A DNA stretch of 64,000 nucleotides from FW021-bin31 sp964647485. GTDB taxonomy: Bacteria > Bacteroidota > Bacteroidia > Chitinophagales > Chitinophagaceae. Location: the NCBI GenBank assembly GCA_964647485.1, contig CAZYHV010000002.1:124001-188000 (forward strand), written 5' to 3'. A program made the translations under genes and the position numbers. Below are positions 1-8,255 of this stretch, in pieces (position 1 is the first letter of the stretch; each line of letters opens with the position of its first letter). The notes below the pieces were generated by a model. The model searched no databases, was not told the origin of the DNA, and saw only the letters and a program-made list of their open reading frames with translations.

Positions 1-1162
1 CGCTTTTCCGGTCATATTAGCAGGAATCAGAACAGCTACGGTCATAAATGTTGGGGTGGCCACCTTAGCAGCTTATATTGGTTCCGGTGGATTGGGAGAA
101 TTTATCTTCGGAGGAATAGCATTAAATAATTCAGCCATGATTCTTGCCGGAGCCATCCCGGCTGCATTACTCGCTTTATTATTTGATTTCCTTTTATCTC
201 GTCTAGAACATTTGCAGATTAAGAAATTAAAAAACACCATGCGGCTCACCGCCTTAGGCTTCCTTTTCATCTCCTCCTTGTTTTTTGTTCCTAAAGTATT
301 TGGAAGTGCCTTGACTTTCGGATTTGCACCGGAATTTATGGGACGCCCCGATGGATATCCCGGTCTTAAAAGAACTTACAATTTACAATTGAATACGCTC
401 ATTATCAATGAAGCCATGCTTTATAAAGCCATTGAAGACAATCAAATAGATGTCATGAGCGGCTATTCAACCGATGGAAGAGTGAAAGCCAATCATTTAA
501 AAATTCTGAAAGATGATAAACAAGCCTTTCCGCCCTATTATGCGGCAGCAGTGGTAAAAGCGAGCACCTTAAAAAAGTATCCACAACTTCTTCCTGCACT
601 CAATAAATTACAAGGGCAGATTGATGATTCTACCATGTCAGCACTGAATTTCAAAGTGGACGATTTAAAGGAAAGTCCTCAAAAAGTAGCTAAAGATTTT
701 CTAAAACAGAAACAACTCTTCAAGCCTTCCAATCACGGACATAAAGGCTCCCTTATCATCGGTTCAAAAATATTTAGTGAGCAATACATTCTGGCCTACA
801 TGTATCAATATCTGATTGAAGGATATACCCAATTAGCTGTGGATACCAAGACGGGACTCGGAGGAACAAAAATCTGTTTTGATGCGTTAAGACATGGACA
901 AATCGATCTCTATCCTGAGTATACCGGTACAGCACTGCAAGCTATCTTACATATTTCGCAAAAGAAAATTGACAGCCTCATTACTTCCAGGAAAGTGACT
1001 TACCATTTTATTCAAAAGAAATTTAAAGAAAAATATGGATTACGTTGGTTACAGCCCATTGGTTTTAATAACACTTATGCCTTAATGATGCGAAAAAAAC
1101 GTGCTAAAAAATTGAAAATTCAATCCATCAGTGATCTAAAAAATTATCTTTCGCAACATTAA
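1..1162 (+). CDS. ABC transporter permease/substrate-binding fusion, OpuB/OpuC-like (5' partial)
   Basis: The reading frame is open from base 2, so the gene begins before the window; an internal GTG at 56 is not the start. The visible 386 residues begin with the end of an OpuB/OpuC-type permease (GIRTATVINVGVATLAAYIG, then GGLGEFIFGGIALNN). A hydrophobic segment (TALGFLFISSLFF) then leads into an extracytoplasmic binding domain. Homologous domains import compatible solutes such as betaine, choline or carnitine; related fusions import ergothioneine, so the ligand is uncertain. The two lobes are in swapped order: the usual C-terminal lobe (GFAPEFMGRPDGYPGL, STDGR, ALNKLQGQI) comes first, and the usual N-terminal lobe (GSKIFSEQ, LGGT, YPEYTGT, GFNNTYAL) comes last. 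The gene ends before a divergent-looking palindrome region and hsp20. The ATPase partner is not in the window. Confidence 0.9.
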   Translation, partial: AFPVILAGIRTATVINVGVATLAAYIGSGGLGEFIFGGIALNNSAMILAGAIPAALLALLFDFLLSRLEHLQIKKLKNTMRLTALGFLFISSLFFVPKVFGSALTFGFAPEFMGRPDGYPGLKRTYNLQLNTLIINEAMLYKAIEDNQIDVMSGYSTDGRVKANHLKILKDDKQAFPPYYAAAVVKASTLKKYPQLLPALNKLQGQIDDSTMSALNFKVDDLKESPQKVAKDFLKQKQLFKPSNHGHKGSLIIGSKIFSEQYILAYMYQYLIEGYTQLAVDTKTGLGGTKICFDALRHGQIDLYPEYTGTALQAILHISQKKIDSLITSRKVTYHFIQKKFKEKYGLRWLQPIGFNNTYALMMRKKRAKKLKIQSISDLKNYLSQH

Positions 1163-1183
1163 TACCTTCAACAAGATCTTAAA

Positions 1184-1229
1184 ATGTCAATATGACATAA
1201 TTTTATATCGATAAAAGACATAATGTCAT
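1184..1229. promoter_or_regulatory. paired palindromes upstream of the small heat-shock gene
   Basis: Two dyads lie in the 171-bp gap before hsp20. The first is ATGTCA-ATA-TGACAT (1184-1198); the second is GACAT-A-ATGTC (1217-1227). They share the words GACATAA and ATGTCA, and the two GACATAA copies are 23 bp apart, about two helical turns. This is the layout of a dimeric repressor or activator operator. Which regulator binds is unknown, and I could not place a clear -33/-7 promoter between the dyads and the gene. Confidence 0.4.
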
Positions 1230-1333
1230 TTATTTCCGACAATTTCTGCCATTTCCGCTCAAAAATTGAATTGGTCTTTCTTTTGCTCATTTACTTATGA
1301 ATTTGATTGAATAACAACTAAAAAACAAATATC

Positions 1334-1771
1334 ATGAGAAACTTAGCAAAAACAAACCGTAACGAAAACACATTGGATTTCTTTGATGACTTTTTCAAAC
1401 CATTAGATCATTGGTTCGACAATATTGAAGACAAACAATCGGGTTTTTACCCTCCTGTAAATATTCAGGAAAATGAAAAGGAATACCAGCTGGACATTGT
1501 TGCTCCCGGATTGGAAAAAGAAGACTTCAAAATTAGAACTGAAGGTGACTTACTTACCATTTCATCCGAAAAAGAGGAACAGAAAGAAGAAAACAAAAAA
1601 CATCTTCGCAAAGAGTACAGCTTTCATCATTCCTTCAAAAGATCATTCTCCATTAGTGACGATATTGATCAGGAAAAAGTAGAAGCCAATTATCACAACG
1701 GAGTTTTACATCTTGTCTTACCTAAAAAAGAAGAAAAAATTGTAAAACCACAAGAGATCACTGTAAAGTAG
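1334..1771 (+). CDS. Hsp20/alpha-crystallin family small heat-shock protein
   Basis: This is a 145-residue ATP-independent chaperone of the Hsp20 family, which holds unfolding proteins in oligomeric complexes in the cytoplasm. A short N-terminal arm rich in Phe, Asp and Trp (residues 1-35) precedes the alpha-crystallin domain (about 38-135: YPPVNIQENEKEYQLDIVAP, then the conserved NGVLHLVLPK). A short C-terminal tail follows. Length is normal for bacterial Hsp20. It is monocistronic, with two palindromes 105-150 bp upstream and a strong terminator 34 bp downstream, which suggests stress-regulated expression. Confidence 0.95.
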   Translation: MRNLAKTNRNENTLDFFDDFFKPLDHWFDNIEDKQSGFYPPVNIQENEKEYQLDIVAPGLEKEDFKIRTEGDLLTISSEKEEQKEENKKHLRKEYSFHHSFKRSFSISDDIDQEKVEANYHNGVLHLVLPKKEEKIVKPQEITVK

Positions 1772-1804
1772 GTAAATCATTCATTTCAGAATTATTTCAT
1801 AGTT

Positions 1805-1838
1805 AACAAAGCCGATTCCTTTTTGAATCGGCTTTGTT
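1805..1838. terminator. bidirectional terminator between hsp20 and mfd
   Basis: A perfect 14-bp stem (AACAAAGCCGATTC with GAATCGGCTTTGTT) encloses a 6-nt loop. It lies between two convergent genes, 34 bp after the hsp20 stop and 6 bp from the mfd stop. The flanks are short A/T-rich stretches rather than long U tracts. Confidence 0.8.
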
Positions 1839-1843
1839 GTATC

Positions 1844-4800
1844 TTACGCTCCCTGAAGTAGCGGATTTTTCGTTTTCTTATTTTTCTTCGGATTCACCTT
1901 CTCAGCCATATCTCTCAACATATTTTCCAAAATAAATATATCATCCATCTCTTTGAATATCAGTAAGAAATTCTTACCTACTTGCTTTAATTGTCCAAGG
2001 TTGGTGACAGTTTGAATATAGTGCAAAATTCCGTTAAAAGTATTGGATTGGAAGTAAGGAGAATCCGGATTATTGATAAAATAACAGCGGACTTTTTTAT
2101 TTTTAACAATGATCTTTTCGAAGCCCAAATCCATCCCCAACATCCGGCACTTTATTGCAGAAAGCAACCCATCTACCTGCCGGGGAACCGGTCCAAAACG
2201 ATCTTCTAAGTCTTTTCTAAACTTCTGTAAGGAGGAATCTGTAGAGTAATTATCCAATTGTTGGTACAATACCAACCGTTCTGTATTGCTTTTTACATAA
2301 CTTTCAGGAATTAAGAGCTCTAAATCCGTATCTAACATACAATCAGAAACATAATCCTGTTCTTCTTCAATCTCTTCTTTAAATAACTCCTTAAAATCTG
2401 AATGTTTCAGTTCCTGCAACGCTTCATTGAGAATTTTATGGTACATATCGAAGCCAATTTCTGCAATAAAACCGCTTTGTTCTGATCCCAACAAATTTCC
2501 GGCTCCGCGAATATCCAAATCTCTCATCGCAATCTGAAACCCGCTCCCCAAATCGCTATATTGTTCTAGAGTTTGCAAGCGTTTTCGAGCCTCTTTGGTA
2601 AGCGTACTCATAGGCGGTGCCATTAAGTAACAAAAGGCTTTATTATTGCTACGTCCTACACGACCTCTAAGCTGATGTAAATCGCTCAACCCGAAATGAT
2701 GGGCATTATTAACAATGATAGTATTCGCATTAGGGATATCTACTCCACTTTCAACAATATTTGTACAGACGATAACATCTGCCTCATTATTAATGAATTG
2801 CAAAACAGTTTTCTCCAATTCTTTTCCTTCCATCTTCCCATGAGCGATAATAATTTTAAGATCCGGACACAACCCCTGAATCATAGCCGCCAATTCGGGA
2901 AGATTTTTCACCCGATTATGAACAAAGAAAACCTGCCCTCCCCGTTCCGTTTCATAATATATTGCATCTCGTATAAGATCCTCATTAAAAACATGAACTT
3001 CTGTCTGTACAGGTTGCCGATTGGGTGGTGGGGTATTAATTATAGATAAATCCCTAGCTCCCATCAAGGAAAACTGTAGAGTCCGGGGAATAGGAGTCGC
3101 CGTGAGTGTCAAAGTATCGACATTTACGCGAAATTGCTTTAATTTCTCCTTTGCACTTACCCCAAATTTTTGTTCCTCGTCAATAATCAATATGCCCAGA
3201 TCTTTAAATTTTACTTTTTTATTTAAAAGGGCATGCGTGCCAATAATAATATCTGTTTTCCCGTTGGCTACTGCGGTCAGCGTTTCCCTCTTCTCTTTCG
3301 CCGTTTTAAAACGATTCAAATAATCTATTTCACAAGGAAAATCTTTCAGGCGTTCGGAAAAAGTCTGATAATGTTGATAAGCCAAAATAGTCGTAGGTAC
3401 CAATATAGCCGCCTGTTTCCCGTCAACAAGTGTTTTAAAGGCCGCACGAACTGCGACTTCCGTTTTCCCAAAACCTACATCTCCACAAACAAGCCTATCC
3501 ATGGGAGTATCCGACTCCATATCTTGTTTTACATCTAAAGAAGCCTTGGCTTGATCAGGGGTATCTTCATAGATAAAAGAAGCCTCCAGTTCATTTTGTA
3601 AGTAGGTATCCGGTTGATGAGCAAAGCCCTTTTCTGCCTTTCTCGCAGCATATAACTTAATCAAATCCCGCGCAATATCTTTGACTTTCTTTTTGGTCTT
3701 GTTTTTGAGCTTCTGCCAGGTATCACTACCTAATTTATTGATTTTTGGTACGGTTCCTTCTTTTCCACTGTATTTGCTTATCTTATATAGCGAATTAATA
3801 TTGACATAAAGCAGGTCATTATTTTTGTATTTTATACGAACGGCCTCTTGTTCCACACCGTCTGTTTCCAACTTCTGTAAACCACTATATACGCCTACTC
3901 CATGGTCAATATGTGTTACAAAGTCTCCCGGCTGTAATTCTCTGAGCGTCTTTAAAGTCAGTGCTTTATTTTTACTATACGCCTGCCTGATCTTATATTT
4001 ATGATACCGTTGGAAGATTTCATGATCGGTATAACAAAGAAATTTATTTTGATGATCAATAAAGCCATGACTAATCGGAACAGGAATCTGATAAAATGAA
4101 ATAGGCGTTTTTAAATCTTCAAAAATAGCTTGAATACGCCCCAGTTGTTTGGGGTTTTCCGCAAATATAAAGAGTGCATATTTTTTAAGGCTGTGTTCCT
4201 TTAAATCTCGAATGAGCAATTCAAATTTTCTATTGAATACCGGTTGCCCCTCCATTTTAAAGGAGAAAACGTCCGCATCGGCATAATCTTTTCGGAAACC
4301 TTCAGGAACTTTGAAAGCAACCACTCTGTTCTCTTTTATAAAATGATGCAGGTCGTTCTCTGAAAGAAAGTCTTCCGCATTTAAAGGAACTTCTTTACTC
4401 GTTTTGCCATCAATACTTGTTTCCTGTAAATGCGTTAACCCCTTTTCATTCTTCTTCAAGAAAACAGAAAATTTCTCTTCCATCTTTTGAATGATTTCCT
4501 TTACATAATGAGGATCCTTCATCCACCAGACGGTATTTTTGGGAAGGAAGTCAAATAAGGTCGTTTTCTCGGCTGAAAAATCCACCGAAATATCCTCTTC
4601 ATCATTTAAATTAGGAATTAAAGTAACCTCCTTTAACTTCCTTTCACTCAGCTGGCTAACAGGGTCAAATATTCGAATAGATTCTACTTCATCTCCAAAC
4701 AATTCCAATCGATACGGTTTGTCATTCCCAAAAGAATACACATCCAAAATATCGCCTCGCATTGAAAACTGCCCCGGCTCATAAACAAAGTCTGTACTTT

Positions 4801-5308
4801 CAAAACCTAATGCAACTAACTGCTCTAACAGCTTATTGATATCTTGCTCTTCTCCTATTTTTATCTTTATCATAGAGGCTGAAAAAGTAGACGGAGGAGT
4901 TACTTTTTCAAATAAAGCCTCAGGATAAGTGACGAGTATTTTCCGTCGAATTTCCTTTTCCTCAGATACCATCTTCATCAAAGCTTCCGTTCTCAACATC
5001 ACATGACTACTATTCATCGCTTGGAAATCCCCTGTCTTCTTAAAAGAGTCCGGAAAGTAAAAGATGTCTAACTTTCGAATAATATTCACCAAATCGTTCT
5101 GAAAATACGCTGCTTCATCTTTGTCATTGAGGACAATAACGTGATTGTCCGTCGTATTTTTTGAATAAGCACCTATAACAAACGCGGCTGCGCTTCCCAA
5201 TAATCCTTCTAACAGTATATTTTGTTTATCGGATGTATGTATCCGTTCCGCCAGCTTTTCCAGACGGTCATCATTTTGGTAAGTTTCCAGTATTGCCTCT
5301 AAATTCAT
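1844..5308 (-). CDS. mfd: transcription-repair coupling factor Mfd
   Basis: Mfd displaces RNA polymerase stalled at DNA lesions and recruits UvrA. The 1154-residue product has full family length. In order: a UvrB-like N-terminal part, a CarD-like RNA-polymerase-interacting module near residues 465-530 (PGDFVTHIDHGVGVYSG), a superfamily 2 translocase with Walker A GDVGFGKTE and DEEQ box (LIIDEEQKFG), motif VI (LRGRVGRSNNKAF), and the C-terminal TRCF domain. A longer frame starts at TTG 5320, but that TTG lies inside a promoter -7 box, so ATG 5308 is chosen. uvrA is also in this window but not linked to it. The 3' end abuts the terminator shared with hsp20. Confidence 0.97.
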   Translation of the reverse strand: MNLEAILETYQNDDRLEKLAERIHTSDKQNILLEGLLGSAAAFVIGAYSKNTTDNHVIVLNDKDEAAYFQNDLVNIIRKLDIFYFPDSFKKTGDFQAMNSSHVMLRTEALMKMVSEEKEIRRKILVTYPEALFEKVTPPSTFSASMIKIKIGEEQDINKLLEQLVALGFESTDFVYEPGQFSMRGDILDVYSFGNDKPYRLELFGDEVESIRIFDPVSQLSERKLKEVTLIPNLNDEEDISVDFSAEKTTLFDFLPKNTVWWMKDPHYVKEIIQKMEEKFSVFLKKNEKGLTHLQETSIDGKTSKEVPLNAEDFLSENDLHHFIKENRVVAFKVPEGFRKDYADADVFSFKMEGQPVFNRKFELLIRDLKEHSLKKYALFIFAENPKQLGRIQAIFEDLKTPISFYQIPVPISHGFIDHQNKFLCYTDHEIFQRYHKYKIRQAYSKNKALTLKTLRELQPGDFVTHIDHGVGVYSGLQKLETDGVEQEAVRIKYKNNDLLYVNINSLYKISKYSGKEGTVPKINKLGSDTWQKLKNKTKKKVKDIARDLIKLYAARKAEKGFAHQPDTYLQNELEASFIYEDTPDQAKASLDVKQDMESDTPMDRLVCGDVGFGKTEVAVRAAFKTLVDGKQAAILVPTTILAYQHYQTFSERLKDFPCEIDYLNRFKTAKEKRETLTAVANGKTDIIIGTHALLNKKVKFKDLGILIIDEEQKFGVSAKEKLKQFRVNVDTLTLTATPIPRTLQFSLMGARDLSIINTPPPNRQPVQTEVHVFNEDLIRDAIYYETERGGQVFFVHNRVKNLPELAAMIQGLCPDLKIIIAHGKMEGKELEKTVLQFINNEADVIVCTNIVESGVDIPNANTIIVNNAHHFGLSDLHQLRGRVGRSNNKAFCYLMAPPMSTLTKEARKRLQTLEQYSDLGSGFQIAMRDLDIRGAGNLLGSEQSGFIAEIGFDMYHKILNEALQELKHSDFKELFKEEIEEEQDYVSDCMLDTDLELLIPESYVKSNTERLVLYQQLDNYSTDSSLQKFRKDLEDRFGPVPRQVDGLLSAIKCRMLGMDLGFEKIIVKNKKVRCYFINNPDSPYFQSNTFNGILHYIQTVTNLGQLKQVGKNFLLIFKEMDDIFILENMLRDMAEKVNPKKNKKTKNPLLQGA

Positions 5309-5317
5309 TGCTAGATG

Positions 5318-5325
5318 CAAAGGTA
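5318..5325 (-). promoter_or_regulatory. mfd promoter -7 box
   Basis: TACCTTTG on the minus strand matches the Bacteroidota -7 consensus TAnnTTTG. Its last G is 10 nt before the mfd ATG, predicting an almost leaderless transcript. No TTTG was found at the -33 distance. Confidence 0.6.
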
Positions 5326-5439
5326 CAAAAGTTGAGGAAGTTGAGAATTGATTCTTTCATTCGACGATTCTAAATTTGTTCCCTAAATAAATACCTGATA
5401 CAATTTTAAAACAGGGTTGATCCATTTTGTGCTTCTGCA

Positions 5440-5955
5440 TCATGTATCTTCTTTTGCCAGTTCATCAAAGTCAAACCCAGCTCTTTCCAGGGCTCTTTTT
5501 GCAGCGCCCAGGGCATAGTCTGCTTTATTGTGTGGGTGTACCGGTACTTCCGTTGTTGCCTCTAATTTTTCAATCACTTCTTCTGTTTGCCCTGCTGTCA
5601 ACTTTTCACAGACTTCATACATTCCTCCTTTTTTCTCCTCTATTTCGTCATGAACCTCCAACACATGTCGAAGAACTTTCACCACTTCAGGAGTAGGTGG
5701 AACCACCATCAGTGCAGTCAAGGCTCCATGATCTAGACGCAATTTTGCAGCAAGCGGTAAAGGATTTCCTCCATTCGCTTTCTGTGCTGTAGGGAAAAGG
5801 ATCTTTTCTTCCATTTTAATATGTCTTAGCAGACCGGTACGAAAACGATGATAATACTCCTCCTCTATTTGACCTTTATTTGCTGTAGCCTTATCCAAAA
5901 GATCATCTATACGGTGGTGATCATTGGTAAAAAAATTATAAATCGGTTTATTCAT
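5440..5955 (-). CDS. hemerythrin-like HHE domain protein
   Basis: This 171-residue cytoplasmic protein has a four-helix hemerythrin-like pattern: His13/His14 in DHHRIDDLL, His45 and Glu49 in RHIKMEEK, His76 in RLDHGALT, and His97/His102 with Glu106 in HVLEVHDEIEE. These residues fit a di-iron site that could bind oxygen or nitric oxide, or sense iron. It starts 18 bp after the stop of the MscS gene and is probably the last gene of that transcription unit. The exact role is unknown. A second, unrelated di-iron protein (ric) is encoded at 52.9 kb. Confidence 0.85.
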   Translation of the reverse strand: MNKPIYNFFTNDHHRIDDLLDKATANKGQIEEEYYHRFRTGLLRHIKMEEKILFPTAQKANGGNPLPLAAKLRLDHGALTALMVVPPTPEVVKVLRHVLEVHDEIEEKKGGMYEVCEKLTAGQTEEVIEKLEATTEVPVHPHNKADYALGAAKRALERAGFDFDELAKEDT

Positions 5956-5973
5956 CTGTATTATTTTTATAAA

Positions 5974-7248
5974 TTACTCCTTTGGAACATCACTATCCGA
6001 TAAAGAAAGTTCTTTAAAGTCATCCCCGGTTGGTTGTTGAAATAGTTCCAGATCGAAGGCAGCTGCAACCGTATATAAATGTTCAAAAATATCTGCCATA
6101 ATAAAATTCAAAGGTTTAAAACTCACACTCTTCACAAAAGCATATAACTCAAGCGGTTGTCCTTTCCCTTCAGGTTGTAAATGCCGAACAACCATATAAC
6201 CATTATCAACACCCGGATGTTTAACCAAATAGGATTCAACATATTTTCTATATAAACCCAAATTAGTGATACTAGTCATTTGCGGATGCTCGTAAGATTT
6301 TCCCTCCTGCCACTTCAGCTCTTCAATATCACCTTCAAACAATCCTTTTTTACGCAATGTCGCAATAAAATCATTATTTACTTCTTTAATCGTACGAATA
6401 TCAAAAAGTAAATGTTGTTTAAAACGTCGAATCTTCAGTTCATCCCTTTCCCGAACATTGGCAAATCCATTAGAAACAAGTGCATAAGTTGGTACATTGG
6501 CAACAGTATTATCCCAATTTCTAACTTTAACCGTAGTCAAATTAATCGCTTCTACTTCTCCATCTGCATTAAAATTATAAACAATAATCCAATCTCCTAC
6601 CCGAACCATGTCATTTACAGAAATTTGAACACTGGTCACCAAACCCAGAATTAAATCCTTGAAAACCAGCAAGAAAATAGCCATACCGGCTCCAAAGGCA
6701 GTGATGATAGTCATAGGAGATTTCCCTATAAGCATAGAGATGATCAAAATAATGCAGAAGATATAAGCCAATATCATCGCCACCTGAATATAACTGCTAA
6801 TGGGTTTTTTCTCATATTCTATGCTGTGCTTAGCAAGATATTCTACGGAATGCAAAATTCTCGAAACCAGCATCAAAAAGGCCACGATAATTAATATACC
6901 TGAAAGCATTCTTAACGGATGTCTTCCTTCTTCTGACAAATTCAAAAATACAGGAAAGAGGTTATACAGAAGAATTCCGGTCATCATCAACGCCAACGCC
7001 TTCAATGTTCCCTTTTTCAAAAAAATATCAAGCTCGAGATGCTCCAGCTTTCTTATCCAGGGTTTCACAATTAAACGAAAAATGGTCCGACAAATCTTGT
7101 AAAATAAAAAACAAACCAAAAACAATAAAACAAGGTTGATTACCACCGTTATAATGTGTGAAATCGTGTTTCCCAACCCCAATTCATTAATGAAGCTCTG
7201 CGTATAGTCCTGTAAACTAGAAACGTCTTTTATTAATTCCGAAGGCAT
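5974..7248 (-). CDS. MscS-family mechanosensitive ion channel (YbdG-like)
   Basis: The 424-residue inner-membrane protein has an N-terminal set of about five membrane segments. The pore-lining TM3 region (around ITAFGAGMAIFLLVF) is followed by the conserved MscS beta domain (VNDMVRVGDWIIV, then VEAINLTTVKVRNWDNTVANVPT). This shape matches YbdG-type channels that open under membrane tension during osmotic downshift. Its start is 58 bp after the DUF1080 stop and it ends 18 bp before the hemerythrin-like gene, suggesting co-transcription. The C-terminal soluble part is long, as in YbdG. Confidence 0.9.
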   Translation of the reverse strand: MPSELIKDVSSLQDYTQSFINELGLGNTISHIITVVINLVLLFLVCFLFYKICRTIFRLIVKPWIRKLEHLELDIFLKKGTLKALALMMTGILLYNLFPVFLNLSEEGRHPLRMLSGILIIVAFLMLVSRILHSVEYLAKHSIEYEKKPISSYIQVAMILAYIFCIILIISMLIGKSPMTIITAFGAGMAIFLLVFKDLILGLVTSVQISVNDMVRVGDWIIVYNFNADGEVEAINLTTVKVRNWDNTVANVPTYALVSNGFANVRERDELKIRRFKQHLLFDIRTIKEVNNDFIATLRKKGLFEGDIEELKWQEGKSYEHPQMTSITNLGLYRKYVESYLVKHPGVDNGYMVVRHLQPEGKGQPLELYAFVKSVSFKPLNFIMADIFEHLYTVAAAFDLELFQQPTGDDFKELSLSDSDVPKE

Positions 7249-7306
7249 CTTTTAAGTCAAAATTTGATTATCAAAAAGAGAAGATAACGATTCCTTCTCC
7301 TTTTTT

Positions 7307-8158
7307 TTATTTATTCAAAGGTCTAATCCAAATATTTCTAAAGCTTACTTTATGATGATGGTCTTGCAATTTAATCGGAGCGGAGCCATGTTTTTGATAA
7401 TAGGGATGACCAATATAAAGGGTAGCTCCTTTCAGAATACTATGATTTTGAATTAAAACCCCATTTTGAAAAGCAGTTACAGAAGCCGGTCTTTTTAAAG
7501 AGCCATCTTCATTGAAGCGAGGAGCCATCCAAACCACATCATAAGTTTGCCATTTTCCTGCCGGTTTACTGGCATTCACCAATGGTGGAAATTGTTTGTA
7601 CAAGCTTCCCGCCTGGCCATTGGTATACGTCTTACTATGATATGAATTAAGTATTTGCAGCTCATAGCCGGCATCATTTTCTCCTATAGACGCCAAAAAC
7701 AAACCGCTGTTCCCTTTATTTTGTCCTTTTTTCTCCGGTTCCGCAGGTTCCCTAAATTCCAAATGCAGCTGATAATCTTTAAATCTCCGTTTTGTTTGAA
7801 TATTCCCGGTTCCCGGCTTGACCGTAAAAATGCCATCTCTCACTGTCCACTCTGCTGTTTGTGTGGTATCATTGGTACTTACCCAATTATTCAAATCTTT
7901 TCCGTCAAACAAAACAATCGCATCTGAAGGAGGAGCTGCGTTTTCATTTCCGGGGGTCACTTCCGGGGGAACCGGTTTATAAAACTCCGTTTGTTCGTGT
8001 TTCATATCTTTATTTTCCGGAGGTTCTCCTATTTGATAAGTGGCAGTCTGTTCTAATTTCTGAACGTGAGAACCTTTGGATTTTGAGATTTTCTTTTGGG
8101 AACTGCAAGCAACAAAAAATAAAGTCGCTGTTCCAAGTAAACAAGTGGATACTTTCAT
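7307..8158 (-). CDS. DUF1080 (3-keto-glycoside hydrolase-like) lipoprotein
   Basis: The 283-residue product begins with a lipoprotein signal ending in the lipobox FVAC (Cys18), so it is likely anchored to a membrane after export. A low-complexity linker (to about residue 75) leads to a DUF1080 beta-jelly-roll domain: IVLFDGKDLNNWVS, SGLFLAS, YELQILNS, and the C-terminal VSFRNIWIRPL. Family members act on 3-keto-disaccharides or bind sugars; the substrate here is unknown. It is followed at 58 bp by the MscS gene. No other carbohydrate genes are nearby, so a role in sugar breakdown is not supported by context. Confidence 0.85.
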   Translation of the reverse strand: MKVSTCLLGTATLFFVACSSQKKISKSKGSHVQKLEQTATYQIGEPPENKDMKHEQTEFYKPVPPEVTPGNENAAPPSDAIVLFDGKDLNNWVSTNDTTQTAEWTVRDGIFTVKPGTGNIQTKRRFKDYQLHLEFREPAEPEKKGQNKGNSGLFLASIGENDAGYELQILNSYHSKTYTNGQAGSLYKQFPPLVNASKPAGKWQTYDVVWMAPRFNEDGSLKRPASVTAFQNGVLIQNHSILKGATLYIGHPYYQKHGSAPIKLQDHHHKVSFRNIWIRPLNK

Positions 8159-8255
8159 GTGGCTGTATTTAATTTATATGTCAGTCAATAGTCGCTCTTT
8201 TTAAAACGACTTTTGCATTTAGAAGAAATAAATGCGTTGTAAAATTAGCAAAAAT

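Noticed and set aside
1991..3538. Several plus-strand ORFs opposite mfd
   Set aside because: They lie antisense to a well-conserved gene, lack domain-like sequence or start signals, and are shadows of mfd codons.
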